Source: Desulfobacteraceae bacterium
GTDB lineage: Bacteria; Desulfobacterota; Desulfobacteria; Desulfobacterales; Desulfobacteraceae
DNA length: 5,893 bases
Reading direction: 5' to 3'
NCBI GenBank assembly: GCA_022712835.1
Contig: JAFLJU010000485.1
Location: forward strand, 1 to 5,893
A model generated the notes under the pieces. It was given only the letters and a program-made list of their open reading frames with translations, had not been told where the DNA came from and made no database searches. Below are positions 1 to 5,893 of the stretch, piece after piece. The position numbers and the translations under genes were made by a program. Each line of letters starts with the position of its first letter. Position 1 is the first letter of the stretch.

Positions 1-77
1 AAATTTTGAAAATTTTTAGATGGACAATATGTTAAGATAAATCCCCTGGGTTTGTTGTCTTTTCCGGTGTTTGCGTA

Positions 78-106
78 TTGACATCCTTTTAGTTTTGGTA
101 AAGTAT
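78..106 (+). promoter_or_regulatory. Candidate sigma-70 type promoter for the three-gene operon
   Basis: A perfect -35 hexamer TTGACA lies at 78-83. The -10 is less clear: TAAAGT at 99-104 (15-nt spacer, 4 of 6 consensus) or AAGTAT at 101-106 (17-nt spacer, 3 of 6). Transcription would begin about 40 nt before the first start codon. The rest of 1-151 is AT-rich and holds no gene; the first 15 bases form a 7-bp A/T palindrome around a central G, which could be the tail of an upstream terminator or an operator. The weak -10 leaves room for an activator. Confidence 0.4.
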
Positions 107-151
107 ACGGCTTATTGAAAAATTAACTTTAAACTTACTAAAGAATAGCGT

Positions 152-760
152 TTGTATAAAAATTTTCTAAACGGTGTGTTCTATTCTATCAATCTTGTGA
201 TTCGATCTCTTGGGATCGTTTTGTTGTCTTTCTGCCTTTTTATATCCCCCCCAGTGATAAATAGTTTGAGTGCCGGTACTTTTTCCCCTGAACAGGTAAA
301 GGCGGCCATGTTGCTTAAGTTTACCGATTTCATTACCTGGCCCAAGGATGCATTTGAATCAGACCAGCAAAATTTTGTCCTAGGCATCCTAGGTGATCCT
401 AAAATTTTCAAGTTGATCTCCTCTTTAAGGGACAAAGAGATCCAGGGCAGGCCCCTGACAGTGGTACGTCTGGATGAATGGACAGGCGGGCCCATGGTTC
501 ATATGATTTATATGGATCCCAGCAGGCTTGAACTTTGGCATTCCCAGATAAAGCAGGATCGCCGCAAGGCCATACTTACGGTGTCAGGGTCTGACGCATT
601 TCTCCAGGCTGGGGGAATCTTAAGTTTCATTAAAAAGGAGGGAGGGCAGATCGGTTTCTCCGTGAACAGGACTGCCCAGCAGAAATCCGGGCTTGTTTTC
701 AGTTCTGCCCTATTGCGCTTGGCTAAAATCCGAAATTTTGATCCGGAGGCTGGGGAATGA
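152..760 (+). CDS. YfiR-like (DUF4154) periplasmic protein
   Basis: This is a small secreted protein of the YfiR/DUF4154 family. P. aeruginosa YfiR is a periplasmic repressor of the inner-membrane diguanylate cyclase YfiN. Residues about 14-42 form a hydrophobic signal segment, with likely cleavage near LSAG (residues 38-42). The family pattern then follows: VKAAMLLKFTDFITWP (49-64), FVLGILGD (75-82), QGRPLTV (98-104), the central LTVSGSDAFLQAGGILSFI (142-160), and the closing FSVNRTAQQKSGLVFSSALLRLA (169-191). The mature part has no cysteine, whereas P. aeruginosa YfiR carries disulfides, so redox control of that kind is unlikely here. The start is uncertain: TTG at 152 has only a weak ribosome binding site, and in-frame GTG codons at 176 and 197 would still leave a signal segment. 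An in-frame TAG at 146-148 limits further extension. Its stop overlaps the next gene by 4 nt (ATGA), so the two are probably translationally coupled and act together. Confidence 0.88.
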   Translation: MYKNFLNGVFYSINLVIRSLGIVLLSFCLFISPPVINSLSAGTFSPEQVKAAMLLKFTDFITWPKDAFESDQQNFVLGILGDPKIFKLISSLRDKEIQGRPLTVVRLDEWTGGPMVHMIYMDPSRLELWHSQIKQDRRKAILTVSGSDAFLQAGGILSFIKKEGGQIGFSVNRTAQQKSGLVFSSALLRLAKIRNFDPEAGE

Positions 761-3000
761 AAAAGTATACGCAGGAAGTGTTTTCAAGATTATCCCTTCA
801 GTCAAAGCAGAGGCTGGTGATCATAAGCACTTCGGTGATCTGTATTCTGTTTGCCAGTTCCACCTTTTTCTTCAACGATTATGTGTTTACCCGGAAAAAC
901 TTTGAACGGGAAATTGCGGTTTTGATGGAGTTGATCAACATCAACAGTGTGGCTCCATTGTACTTTGGAGATACCGATGCCGCCCAGGAGGTACTTTCTT
1001 CTTTAAAGGCAAGCTCTGACATCGTTGCTGCTGCGGGACTTTATGCGGCAGACGGCACTCTTTTTGCCGGCTATGTGAGAAAAAATGACGAATCAGACGG
1101 GGGCGAGAATTCTTTGCTTCCCCGGCGGGTCCACGATATCCCCATGGATGACAGGAGAAATCAGGTCAGGGAGGTTCGGTTTAAAGGGGAAATCATAGGC
1201 AAACTTTATTTTATCAACGATTTGACCCGGTATAACAGACTCTTGCTTTGGTACACCTCTTTGACCCTTATTATTGCAATGGTTTCCATAATGATTGCCG
1301 TGTTTATGTCTTCCTACTTGAAGCGTCTCGTTCTTGGGCCTGTCTTTCATTTGCTTAAAGTGGTTCAAATGATTTCAAGTGAGAAAAATTTTTCCATTCG
1401 GGCCAGTCAATTTCACGGTGATGAGATGGGGGAGCTGATACATGGGTTCAACGATATGATCGAGACGATTCAAAGCCGGGATAAGGAGCTTGAACTCAAT
1501 CGCCGGACCCTGGAAAAAAACGTGGAAGATCGGACCGTTGATCTGGTAAAGGCCAATTCGCAATTGACCGGGTTGAACCGGGATCTTATGGCTGCCAAGA
1601 AGAGGGCGGAAAAGGCCAATTCAGCCAAGTCTGATTTTCTTGCCAGCATGAGCCATGAATTGCGAACCCCTCTGAACGGTATTCTGGGCTATGCCCAGCT
1701 GTTTCAAAAATTTGATACCAACCTGAGTCAGGATGAAAAAGAACGGATGGGGGTGATTCATGACTGCGGGGAGCATTTATTGGAGATGATCAACGATATT
1801 CTGGATCTTTCTAAGGTTGAGGCCGGAAAAATGGAAATTATTGTACATCGTTTTCCCCTGTCCGAATTTATTCAAAATACGGTGGCCATTGCCCGGTCAA
1901 AGGCCCAGGAAAAGGGCCTTGATGTTGGCTGCCGTTTTTCCAAGGAATTACAAACTTATGTTATGGGGGATGACCAGCGGATTCGTCAGGTTCTCTTGAA
2001 CCTGCTTTCCAATGCCGTAAAATTTACGGACCAAGGAGGGATTGTCCTTGTGGTGGAACGCCTTGGGAATGGGTTCATCCGGTTTGCGGTGGAGGATACC
2101 GGTGAAGGGATTCCTGAATCGCTTTTGGAAGAGATATTTAAAAGTTTTACCCAGGTTGGAGATATTCATCATAAATCCGAAGGCACAGGCCTGGGGCTTG
2201 CCATCAGCAGAAAGTTGGTCAATCTCATGGGGGGAACACTCCAGGTAAAAAGCACCTTGGGCAAAGGCAGCAGGTTCTGGTTTGATCTCCTCCTGGAATC
2301 CTCCGGTGACCAGACGGACCTGAAAAAGGATGATTTTGACTTTAACTCAGTGACGGGGTATCGCCGTTCTGATGGTCAGCATGGTCCCATGAAGGTGCTC
2401 ATCGTGGATGATATCCCCGATAACCGTTCCCTGCTGATTGATTCCCTGGAATCCTTAGGATTTGAAACCTTTGAAGCCACCAATGGAAAAGAGGCGGTGG
2501 ATACATGTGCCGGAAAGGGGTTTGATCTGATCCTGATGGATATCGTCATGCCGGTCATGGATGGGATCGAAGCCTCAAAAAGGATTCTTAGGGGAACAGG
2601 AGAATTTGTTCCGAAGATTATTGCGGTTTCAGCCAGCACCAATGCTGATATGGAAACACAGATTCTGGAAGCCGGTTGTGCCCGCCTGATTATAAAACCC
2701 ATCCAATTGGGCGGATTGCTCAAAGCACTTGAAGGGGAGTTAAGTCTTGTCTGGGAAAAAGAGGTGCTGCAAGTTGAGCCCGGGGGAGAATCCCTGGATA
2801 CGCTTTCAGACCAGGAGTTTGCAGAACTTTCAAAAATGGCAGAAGACGGAGATATTTCCGCCATCCTTGAGTGGTGTACTGCGGCATCCCCAGGGCAGAT
2901 AGGTGATGGGGTGATCGTACGAAAAATTGAAACACTGGCCCGACAGTTTAAGATCAATGAGATTAAAGGTCTTTTAGCAATGGACCCAAAAGGAGAGTGA
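757..3000 (+). CDS. CHASE8-type membrane hybrid histidine kinase with C-terminal receiver
   Basis: A 747-residue inner-membrane sensor kinase. Transmembrane helix 1 is about residues 20-39 and helix 2 about 163-188. The periplasmic part between them resembles CHASE8: an N-terminal helix after the membrane, then VAPLYFGDTDAAQEVLSSL and a VAAAGLYAADGTLFAGY strand region. A HAMP domain follows (about 186-245), then a coiled coil (about 240-290). The HisKA domain carries the H-box SHELRTP with His300. The ATPase domain has N-box Asn419, G1 box DTGEGI from Asp447 and G2 box GTGLGL from Gly476. The receiver (about 545-665) has acidic Asp551/Asp552, phospho-acceptor Asp595 and Lys647, so every catalytic residue looks intact. 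Residues about 675-747 form a helical tail of the kind that often follows such receivers; no HPt-type histidine is seen. GGAGG at 745-749 supports the ATG at 757. CHASE8 is the sensor type also found in YfiN, so the preceding YfiR-like protein is its probable ligand (inference). No DNA-binding or GGDEF output is present. Confidence 0.93.
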   Translation: MKKYTQEVFSRLSLQSKQRLVIISTSVICILFASSTFFFNDYVFTRKNFEREIAVLMELININSVAPLYFGDTDAAQEVLSSLKASSDIVAAAGLYAADGTLFAGYVRKNDESDGGENSLLPRRVHDIPMDDRRNQVREVRFKGEIIGKLYFINDLTRYNRLLLWYTSLTLIIAMVSIMIAVFMSSYLKRLVLGPVFHLLKVVQMISSEKNFSIRASQFHGDEMGELIHGFNDMIETIQSRDKELELNRRTLEKNVEDRTVDLVKANSQLTGLNRDLMAAKKRAEKANSAKSDFLASMSHELRTPLNGILGYAQLFQKFDTNLSQDEKERMGVIHDCGEHLLEMINDILDLSKVEAGKMEIIVHRFPLSEFIQNTVAIARSKAQEKGLDVGCRFSKELQTYVMGDDQRIRQVLLNLLSNAVKFTDQGGIVLVVERLGNGFIRFAVEDTGEGIPESLLEEIFKSFTQVGDIHHKSEGTGLGLAISRKLVNLMGGTLQVKSTLGKGSRFWFDLLLESSGDQTDLKKDDFDFNSVTGYRRSDGQHGPMKVLIVDDIPDNRSLLIDSLESLGFETFEATNGKEAVDTCAGKGFDLILMDIVMPVMDGIEASKRILRGTGEFVPKIIAVSASTNADMETQILEAGCARLIIKPIQLGGLLKALEGELSLVWEKEVLQVEPGGESLDTLSDQEFAELSKMAEDGDISAILEWCTAASPGQIGDGVIVRKIETLARQFKINEIKGLLAMDPKGE

Positions 3001-3001
3001 T

Positions 3002-4084
3002 ATGAAAACCATTCTTGTGGTTGATGACAATCCCGCCAATATCGGGCTTTTATTTGATTGCCTTAACCATGAAGGGTATAAAACCCTGGTGGCCCAGGAT
3101 GGTAAGAGTGCTGTCAGCATGGCCTTTCGCCTTCTTCCCGATTTGATTTTACTGGATGTTATTATGCCGGAGATGGATGGTTTTGATACCTGCTGTGCGT
3201 TGAAAGAACAGCCTGAAACAGCAGGGATACCTGTCTTTTTCATGACCGCGCTAGCAGATATCGACAGCAAGGTGCGGGGGTTTAAATGTGGTGCCGTGGA
3301 TTTTATCTGTAAACCGTTTCAGCAGGAAGAGGTGCTGGCACGGATAAACACCCATCTGACCATTCAGGACCAAAAAAAGAGTTTGATACTGGCGAACCGT
3401 ATCAAGGAAAAAGTGGTTTCTGTGGTGGCCCATGATTTGAGAAGTCCCTTTACTGCGATTTTTGCTTATCTTCAAATGCTTGACGAACGGTATGATCAAT
3501 ATGATGATGCCAAACGTAAAAGTTTGATTCAAAAGCTTAGGGGGGTAAACAACGCGCTTTACGAGCTGGTGGAAAGCCTTATGACATGGATCACCACAGG
3601 GGAGGGGGAGATGGAGTTTAACCCCGGATCCGTATGTCTAAGGGATATCGTTACCACCGCCTGTGAGGTCACCAAATCTCTGGCCGTTAAAAAATCCATT
3701 GAGTTGGATCTGAATGTGGCAGAGGATCTTTTTGTCTATGCCGATGCAAACATGTTGGCGGCGGTGGTGAGAAATCTTTTGACCAATGCCCTGAAATTTA
3801 CTCCCAGATCGGGCCGGGTTTCGGTGGGAGCCCAAATTGAGGATTCCTGTGTGATTCTTTCTGTGACGGATACGGGGGTGGGTATGGAGCCTCCCCAGGT
3901 GGATCTGCTCCTTGCAGGAACGAAGTTGCCCTCCACTCCTGGAACCGAAGATGAAGCGGGAACGGGTATGGGACTTATAATCTGCCTTGAGTTCATAAAG
4001 ATGATGAAAGGCTGTATGACCATAGAAAGTCATCCGGGCAAGGGCAGTACTTTCATGATTACGCTTGATGCCTCACCCCATTGA
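3002..4084 (+). CDS. Soluble receiver-histidine kinase (REC-HisKA-HATPase)
   Basis: A 360-residue cytoplasmic protein with no signal peptide or membrane helix. The N-terminal receiver (about 1-120) has Asp8/Asp9, phospho-acceptor Asp52, Thr82 and Lys104-Pro105. A short helix leads to a HisKA domain with H-box VAHDLRSPF (His144). The ATPase domain has N-box NLLTNALKFT (Asn262), G1 box DTGVGM (Asp290) and G2 box GTGMGL (Gly320-Leu325). All key residues are present, so it should both accept phosphate and autophosphorylate. It starts 1 nt after the upstream stop, with AGGAGA at 2991-2996 as ribosome binding site, so it belongs to the same operon. It probably receives phosphate from the preceding kinase or has its kinase activity gated by Asp52 (inference). 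It has no effector domain, so a further partner must lie outside the window. Confidence 0.93.
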   Translation: MKTILVVDDNPANIGLLFDCLNHEGYKTLVAQDGKSAVSMAFRLLPDLILLDVIMPEMDGFDTCCALKEQPETAGIPVFFMTALADIDSKVRGFKCGAVDFICKPFQQEEVLARINTHLTIQDQKKSLILANRIKEKVVSVVAHDLRSPFTAIFAYLQMLDERYDQYDDAKRKSLIQKLRGVNNALYELVESLMTWITTGEGEMEFNPGSVCLRDIVTTACEVTKSLAVKKSIELDLNVAEDLFVYADANMLAAVVRNLLTNALKFTPRSGRVSVGAQIEDSCVILSVTDTGVGMEPPQVDLLLAGTKLPSTPGTEDEAGTGMGLIICLEFIKMMKGCMTIESHPGKGSTFMITLDASPH

Positions 4085-4101
4085 AGATTTGATAATCATA
4101 T

Positions 4102-4290
4102 AAAGGCCATGCGAAATTCTATACGTTTTTGTTTTACTAACGCTGGGTGACTTTGTCCCCCAGACCCCCTGGGATTTATCGCATATGGCCTTCCGAATGA
4201 GAAAAGAGAGGACAAAAGAATGTCCTCCCCATTCGTGTAGGCACATTGCAGCGCTCGGGTTGCTTCCCAGTATTGCCCTGTCCTCTGCAA
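4102..4290 (+). ncRNA. Candidate structured RNA: three consecutive hairpins
   Basis: Three hairpins tile this stretch with almost no gap. Hairpin 1: 4103-4110 pairs perfectly with 4185-4192, continued by 4111-4114 with 4179-4182 after a 2-nt bulge; inside it CTGGG at 4143-4147 can pair with CCCAG at 4159-4163. Hairpin 2: CGAATG (4194-4199) pairs with CATTCG (4230-4235), then an asymmetric internal loop, then GAGGACA (4208-4214) pairs with TGTCCTC (4221-4227) over a 6-nt loop. Hairpin 3: TTGCAG (4246-4251) pairs with CTGCAA (4285-4290). The stretch is more GC-rich than the DNA that follows. It lies between the kinase operon and an IS110-type transposase. A bridge RNA in the left end of the element would have this size, position and multi-hairpin shape, but an unrelated RNA, a 3' UTR structure or a small repeat element is equally possible. 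On the minus strand hairpin 2 is followed by TCTTTT, so it could also act as a terminator in that direction. Confidence 0.4.
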
Positions 4291-4352
4291 AGTGAATTTA
4301 TATTATCATAAGAGGTTATAATTACAAGTAGATACTAAAAGCCAGGAAAAGA

Positions 4353-4426
4353 TTGACACCCCCTTATCCATAGCAAACACTATGGAACCACGTTTAATTA
4401 ACAATCTAGGATTTCGGAGGTGTCAA
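4353..4426 (+). promoter_or_regulatory. Ribosome-binding-site sequestering stem before the transposase
   Basis: The segment 4353-4363 can pair with 4416-4426: 8 bp without a break (TTGACACC with GGTGTCAA), one mismatch, then 2 more bp. The right arm contains the transposase ribosome binding site GGAGG (4416-4420). A second hairpin sits inside: TCCATAG (4367-4373) with CTATGGA (4380-4386) over a 6-nt loop. A long transcript entering from outside would hide the ribosome binding site, while one starting inside the left arm would not; other insertion sequences use this logic to silence read-through expression. TTGACA at 4353-4358 also matches a -35 hexamer, but no convincing -10 follows at the right distance. 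Pairing is read directly; function is inferred. Confidence 0.5.
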
Positions 4427-5446
4427 ATGAAAACATACGCTGGAATAGATTTACATTCAAGTAATAATTACATTGTTATTATTGATGAAAACGACAAACG
4501 GCTCTTTGAAAAACGATTACCAAACACTCTTGAAAAGATATTACTGGTATTTGAACAATTTAAAAAAACGATAACCGGTGTAGTTGTTGAATCTACTTAC
4601 AATTGGTACTGGCTGGTTGATGGCTTAAAAGCCGCTGGGTTCAAAATGCACCTTGCAAATCCAGCAGCTATTCAACAATACAGCGGTCTCAAACATGCTG
4701 GAGACAAGTGGGATTCTTTCTGGCTGGCACATTTGTTACGATTAGGTATACTTCCAGAAGGTTATGTTTATCCGAAAGAGCAAAGACCCGTGAGGGATTT
4801 ATTACGACGACGGCTTTTGTTTGTTAAGCAAAGGACAACCCAAATTTTAAGTCTTCAAAGTATGATTACAAGAAATCTTGGATTAAGGATGTCAGGGAAT
4901 GCAATCAAAAAACTAAATGCTGGAGACGCCGAAAAGCTATTTGATGACCTGTATCTGGCCTTTACAGCTAAACAAAACATTAAAACAATAGAATTTCTGA
5001 AATTTATTATCAGGGATATCGAAAAAGAAGTTATGAAAATAGCTGAATTATCACCTGATTTTATTAGACTAAAAACAATTCCAGGGATAGGTAAAATTCT
5101 TGGGCTCACAATTATGCTTGAAGTTGGTGATATTGGGCGATTCCATAAAGTCGGGGACTATTCATCTTATTGCAGATGCGTAAAAAGTGAAAGAATCTCC
5201 AACGGTAAAAAGAAAGGTGAAAACAATAAAAAAAATGGAAACAAATATCTCGCCTGGGCCTATGTTGAAGCTGCAAACTTTGCTATACGATTCAGTCCAG
5301 AGGCACAAAGCTTTTACCAGCGAAAAAAAGCAAAACGAAATGGAATTGTAGCAATCAAAGCGCTTAGTAATAAAATTGCAAGGGCATCATATTATATAAT
5401 GCGAGACCAGGTGGATTATGATGTAGAATATCTTTTTAGAAAATAA
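4427..5446 (+). CDS. IS110-family transposase (RNA-guided DEDD recombinase)
   Basis: A 339-residue transposase of the IS110 family. The N-terminal RuvC-like DEDD domain shows Asp8 (YAGIDLH), Glu55 (VVVESTYNW), and Asp93 and Asp96 (GDKWDS). The C-terminal Transposase_20 domain shows the PGIGKILGL helix-hairpin-helix (219-226) and the SNGKKKG stretch, whose Ser258 is the likely catalytic serine. The ending KALSNKIARASYYIMRDQ is typical. All expected catalytic residues are present and the frame is unbroken, so the enzyme is probably active. ATG at 4427 is preferred because GGAGG lies 6 nt upstream (4416-4420); an in-frame ATG at 4382 would add 15 residues without family support. Members of this family make circular intermediates and choose targets with an element-encoded bridge RNA or seekRNA. 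Its A/T-rich codon use differs from the kinase operon. A shared role with the kinases is unlikely. Confidence 0.95.
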   Translation: MKTYAGIDLHSSNNYIVIIDENDKRLFEKRLPNTLEKILLVFEQFKKTITGVVVESTYNWYWLVDGLKAAGFKMHLANPAAIQQYSGLKHAGDKWDSFWLAHLLRLGILPEGYVYPKEQRPVRDLLRRRLLFVKQRTTQILSLQSMITRNLGLRMSGNAIKKLNAGDAEKLFDDLYLAFTAKQNIKTIEFLKFIIRDIEKEVMKIAELSPDFIRLKTIPGIGKILGLTIMLEVGDIGRFHKVGDYSSYCRCVKSERISNGKKKGENNKKNGNKYLAWAYVEAANFAIRFSPEAQSFYQRKKAKRNGIVAIKALSNKIARASYYIMRDQVDYDVEYLFRK

Positions 5447-5450
5447 GTTT

Positions 5451-5519
5451 GGGAACAGAAGTGAACCAGAAAAGGGGTTGATTTAAATTCATCAGATTTG
5501 ATTGGTATCTTCTGTTCCC
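5451..5519 (+). ncRNA. Stem-loop right after the transposase: seekRNA candidate or terminator
   Basis: GGGAACAGAAG (5451-5461) is perfectly complementary to CTTCTGTTCCC (5509-5519), an 11-bp stem beginning 4 nt after the transposase stop codon. Further inside, ACC at 5465-5467 can pair with GGT at 5504-5506 across a small internal loop, leaving an AT-rich loop of about 36 nt. No T-run follows, so a simple Rho-independent terminator is unlikely. In the IS1111 subgroup the guide RNA is encoded just downstream of the transposase, and this position and shape fit that. Alternatives are an mRNA-stabilising 3' structure or a transposase binding site in the right end. Confidence 0.45.
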
Positions 5520-5548
5520 TCCAAATACATAACAGAGAAGAATTACAA

Positions 5549-5869
5549 ATATATTTTGATTCGCCTGTGTCGTGAACCTACAATGGGGTTGGCTAATAAC
5601 CATAAGATTTGAAATTTTATAATTGGACACGATACGGCACTGAAGATTTTCTGGGCCGCCAAAATGGCGGCGAGGGCTGTGTTTCTTAAGCATTTTGCCT
5701 GGAATACGACAAGTCTGGATCCTGATGGGTGACTGGTGCGGATTAAAATACCGTAAACCAACAAAAAGAAGTAACAGATGCGAACATAAATATTTTTGTA
5801 ATTTTATTCTGATGCAAAAGCATTACAATAAAAAGTGATAACTTTTTTATAGGAGAGGTGTTTTTTTAC
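5549..5869. other. Non-coding stretch with a GC-rich patch and hairpin
   Basis: No gene is supported here. Most of it is AT-rich, but about 5625-5740 is clearly richer in G and C. That patch contains a perfect 7-bp hairpin with an AAA loop: GCCGCCA (5655-5661) with TGGCGGC (5665-5671). A short open frame runs across the patch on the plus strand from 5613 to a TGA at 5730-5732, and small frames exist on the minus strand, but none has a ribosome binding site or a recognisable family. It could be a gene remnant or a dispersed repeat. Confidence 0.4.
5830..5848 (+). terminator. Weak A/T hairpin with T-run
   Basis: AAAAAGT (5830-5836) pairs with ACTTTTT (5841-5847) around GATA, and the T-run is part of the right arm. 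The stem has only one G-C pair, so termination would be weak. It may instead be an operator-like palindrome ahead of the possible gene at the right edge. Confidence 0.2.
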
Positions 5870-5893
5870 TTGACGAAAGCTTTAATGGGTGAC
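5870..5893 (+). CDS. Possible start of a gene cut by the window edge
   Basis: A purine-rich ribosome-binding-like segment AGGAGAGG (5851-5858) is followed by TTG at 5870, reading MTKALMGD to the window end with no stop. Other in-frame starts are GTG at 5858 (too close to the ribosome binding site) and ATG at 5885 (rather far). Only eight codons are visible, so neither family nor reality can be judged. TTGACG at 5870-5875 could instead be a -35 element. Confidence 0.2.

Larger units (their letters stand above)
4320..5548 (+). mobile_element. IS110-family insertion sequence (ends approximate)
   Basis: An intact IS110-family transposase with non-coding flanks on both sides marks an insertion sequence of normal size for the family (about 1.2-1.5 kb). 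The ends are not certain, because this family usually lacks terminal inverted repeats and target duplications. The coordinates use an imperfect direct repeat: AATTACAA at 4320-4327 and 5541-5548, extending to 12 of 14 matches. This could arise by chance. A competing pair, TGAAGATTT at 4082-4090 and 5641-5649, would give a longer element that includes the upstream hairpins. I cannot assign it firmly to the IS110 or IS1111 subgroup. The transposase region is visibly more AT-rich than the kinase genes, which fits separate acquisition. Confidence 0.5.

Noticed and set aside
36..50. GATAAATCCC near the left edge also occurs, inverted, within 4171-4180
   Set aside because: Only about ten bases match and the flanks diverge; this is within chance expectation.
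2376..2957. A 193-codon open frame on the minus strand inside the hybrid kinase gene
   Set aside because: It lies fully within the receiver and tail coding region of an intact gene, has a serine- and proline-rich composition typical of antisense frames, and resembles no family.
4131..4163. An integron attC-like site, suggested by CTAACGC followed by inverted repeats
   Set aside because: The outer R boxes do not fit the RYYYAAC and GTTRRRY consensus, and no cassette gene or integrase is present.
4096..4290. A 64-codon minus-strand frame across the three-hairpin region
   Set aside because: No recognisable family and no clear ribosome binding site; the stretch is better explained by its dense inverted repeats.
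4382..4426. An upstream ATG extending the transposase by 15 residues
   Set aside because: The added residues are not family-like, no ribosome binding site precedes 4382, and GGAGG at 4416-4420 is ideally spaced for the ATG at 4427.
5436..5764. Two overlapping small minus-strand frames (85 and 73 codons) after the transposase
   Set aside because: They overlap each other in different frames, run through the stem-loop or the GC-rich patch, and match no family I recognise.
1..5893. CRISPR array, tRNA or rRNA
   Set aside because: No regularly spaced repeats, no cloverleaf and no rRNA-like segment were seen.

Overview
The window looks like a chromosomal segment from a Gram-negative bacterium rich in two-component systems, most likely Desulfobacterota (Desulfobacter or Desulfobacula-like). 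That guess rests on the general character of the proteins and a moderate base composition, not on a marker gene.

Layout. 1-151 is an AT-rich upstream region with a plausible sigma-70 type promoter. 152-4084 is a tight, co-directional three-gene operon. It encodes a secreted YfiR-like (DUF4154) protein, a membrane hybrid histidine kinase with a CHASE8-like periplasmic sensor plus HAMP, HisKA, HATPase and receiver domains, and a soluble protein with an N-terminal receiver followed by a histidine kinase core. The genes overlap by 4 nt and are then separated by 1 nt. 4085-4426 is non-coding and contains three back-to-back hairpins (4102-4290), then an arrangement that could hide the ribosome binding site of the next gene. 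4427-5446 is an intact IS110-family DEDD transposase. 5447-5869 is non-coding, with a strong stem-loop immediately after the transposase stop. A new reading frame may begin at the extreme right edge.

How the genes work together (inference). In Pseudomonas, periplasmic YfiR represses the CHASE8-type diguanylate cyclase YfiN. Here the same kind of repressor sits next to a CHASE8-type sensor whose output is a histidine kinase and receiver instead of a GGDEF domain. The third gene could take phosphate on its own receiver or use it to gate its kinase core. No gene in the window carries a DNA-binding, GGDEF or HPt output, so the final target is elsewhere.

The transposase belongs to the family recently shown to be guided by an element-encoded RNA (bridge RNA or seekRNA). 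Two structured non-coding segments flank it, one upstream and one downstream. Either could be that RNA, and the sequence alone does not decide between them. These segments and the YfiR-coupled phosphorelay are the parts most worth checking.
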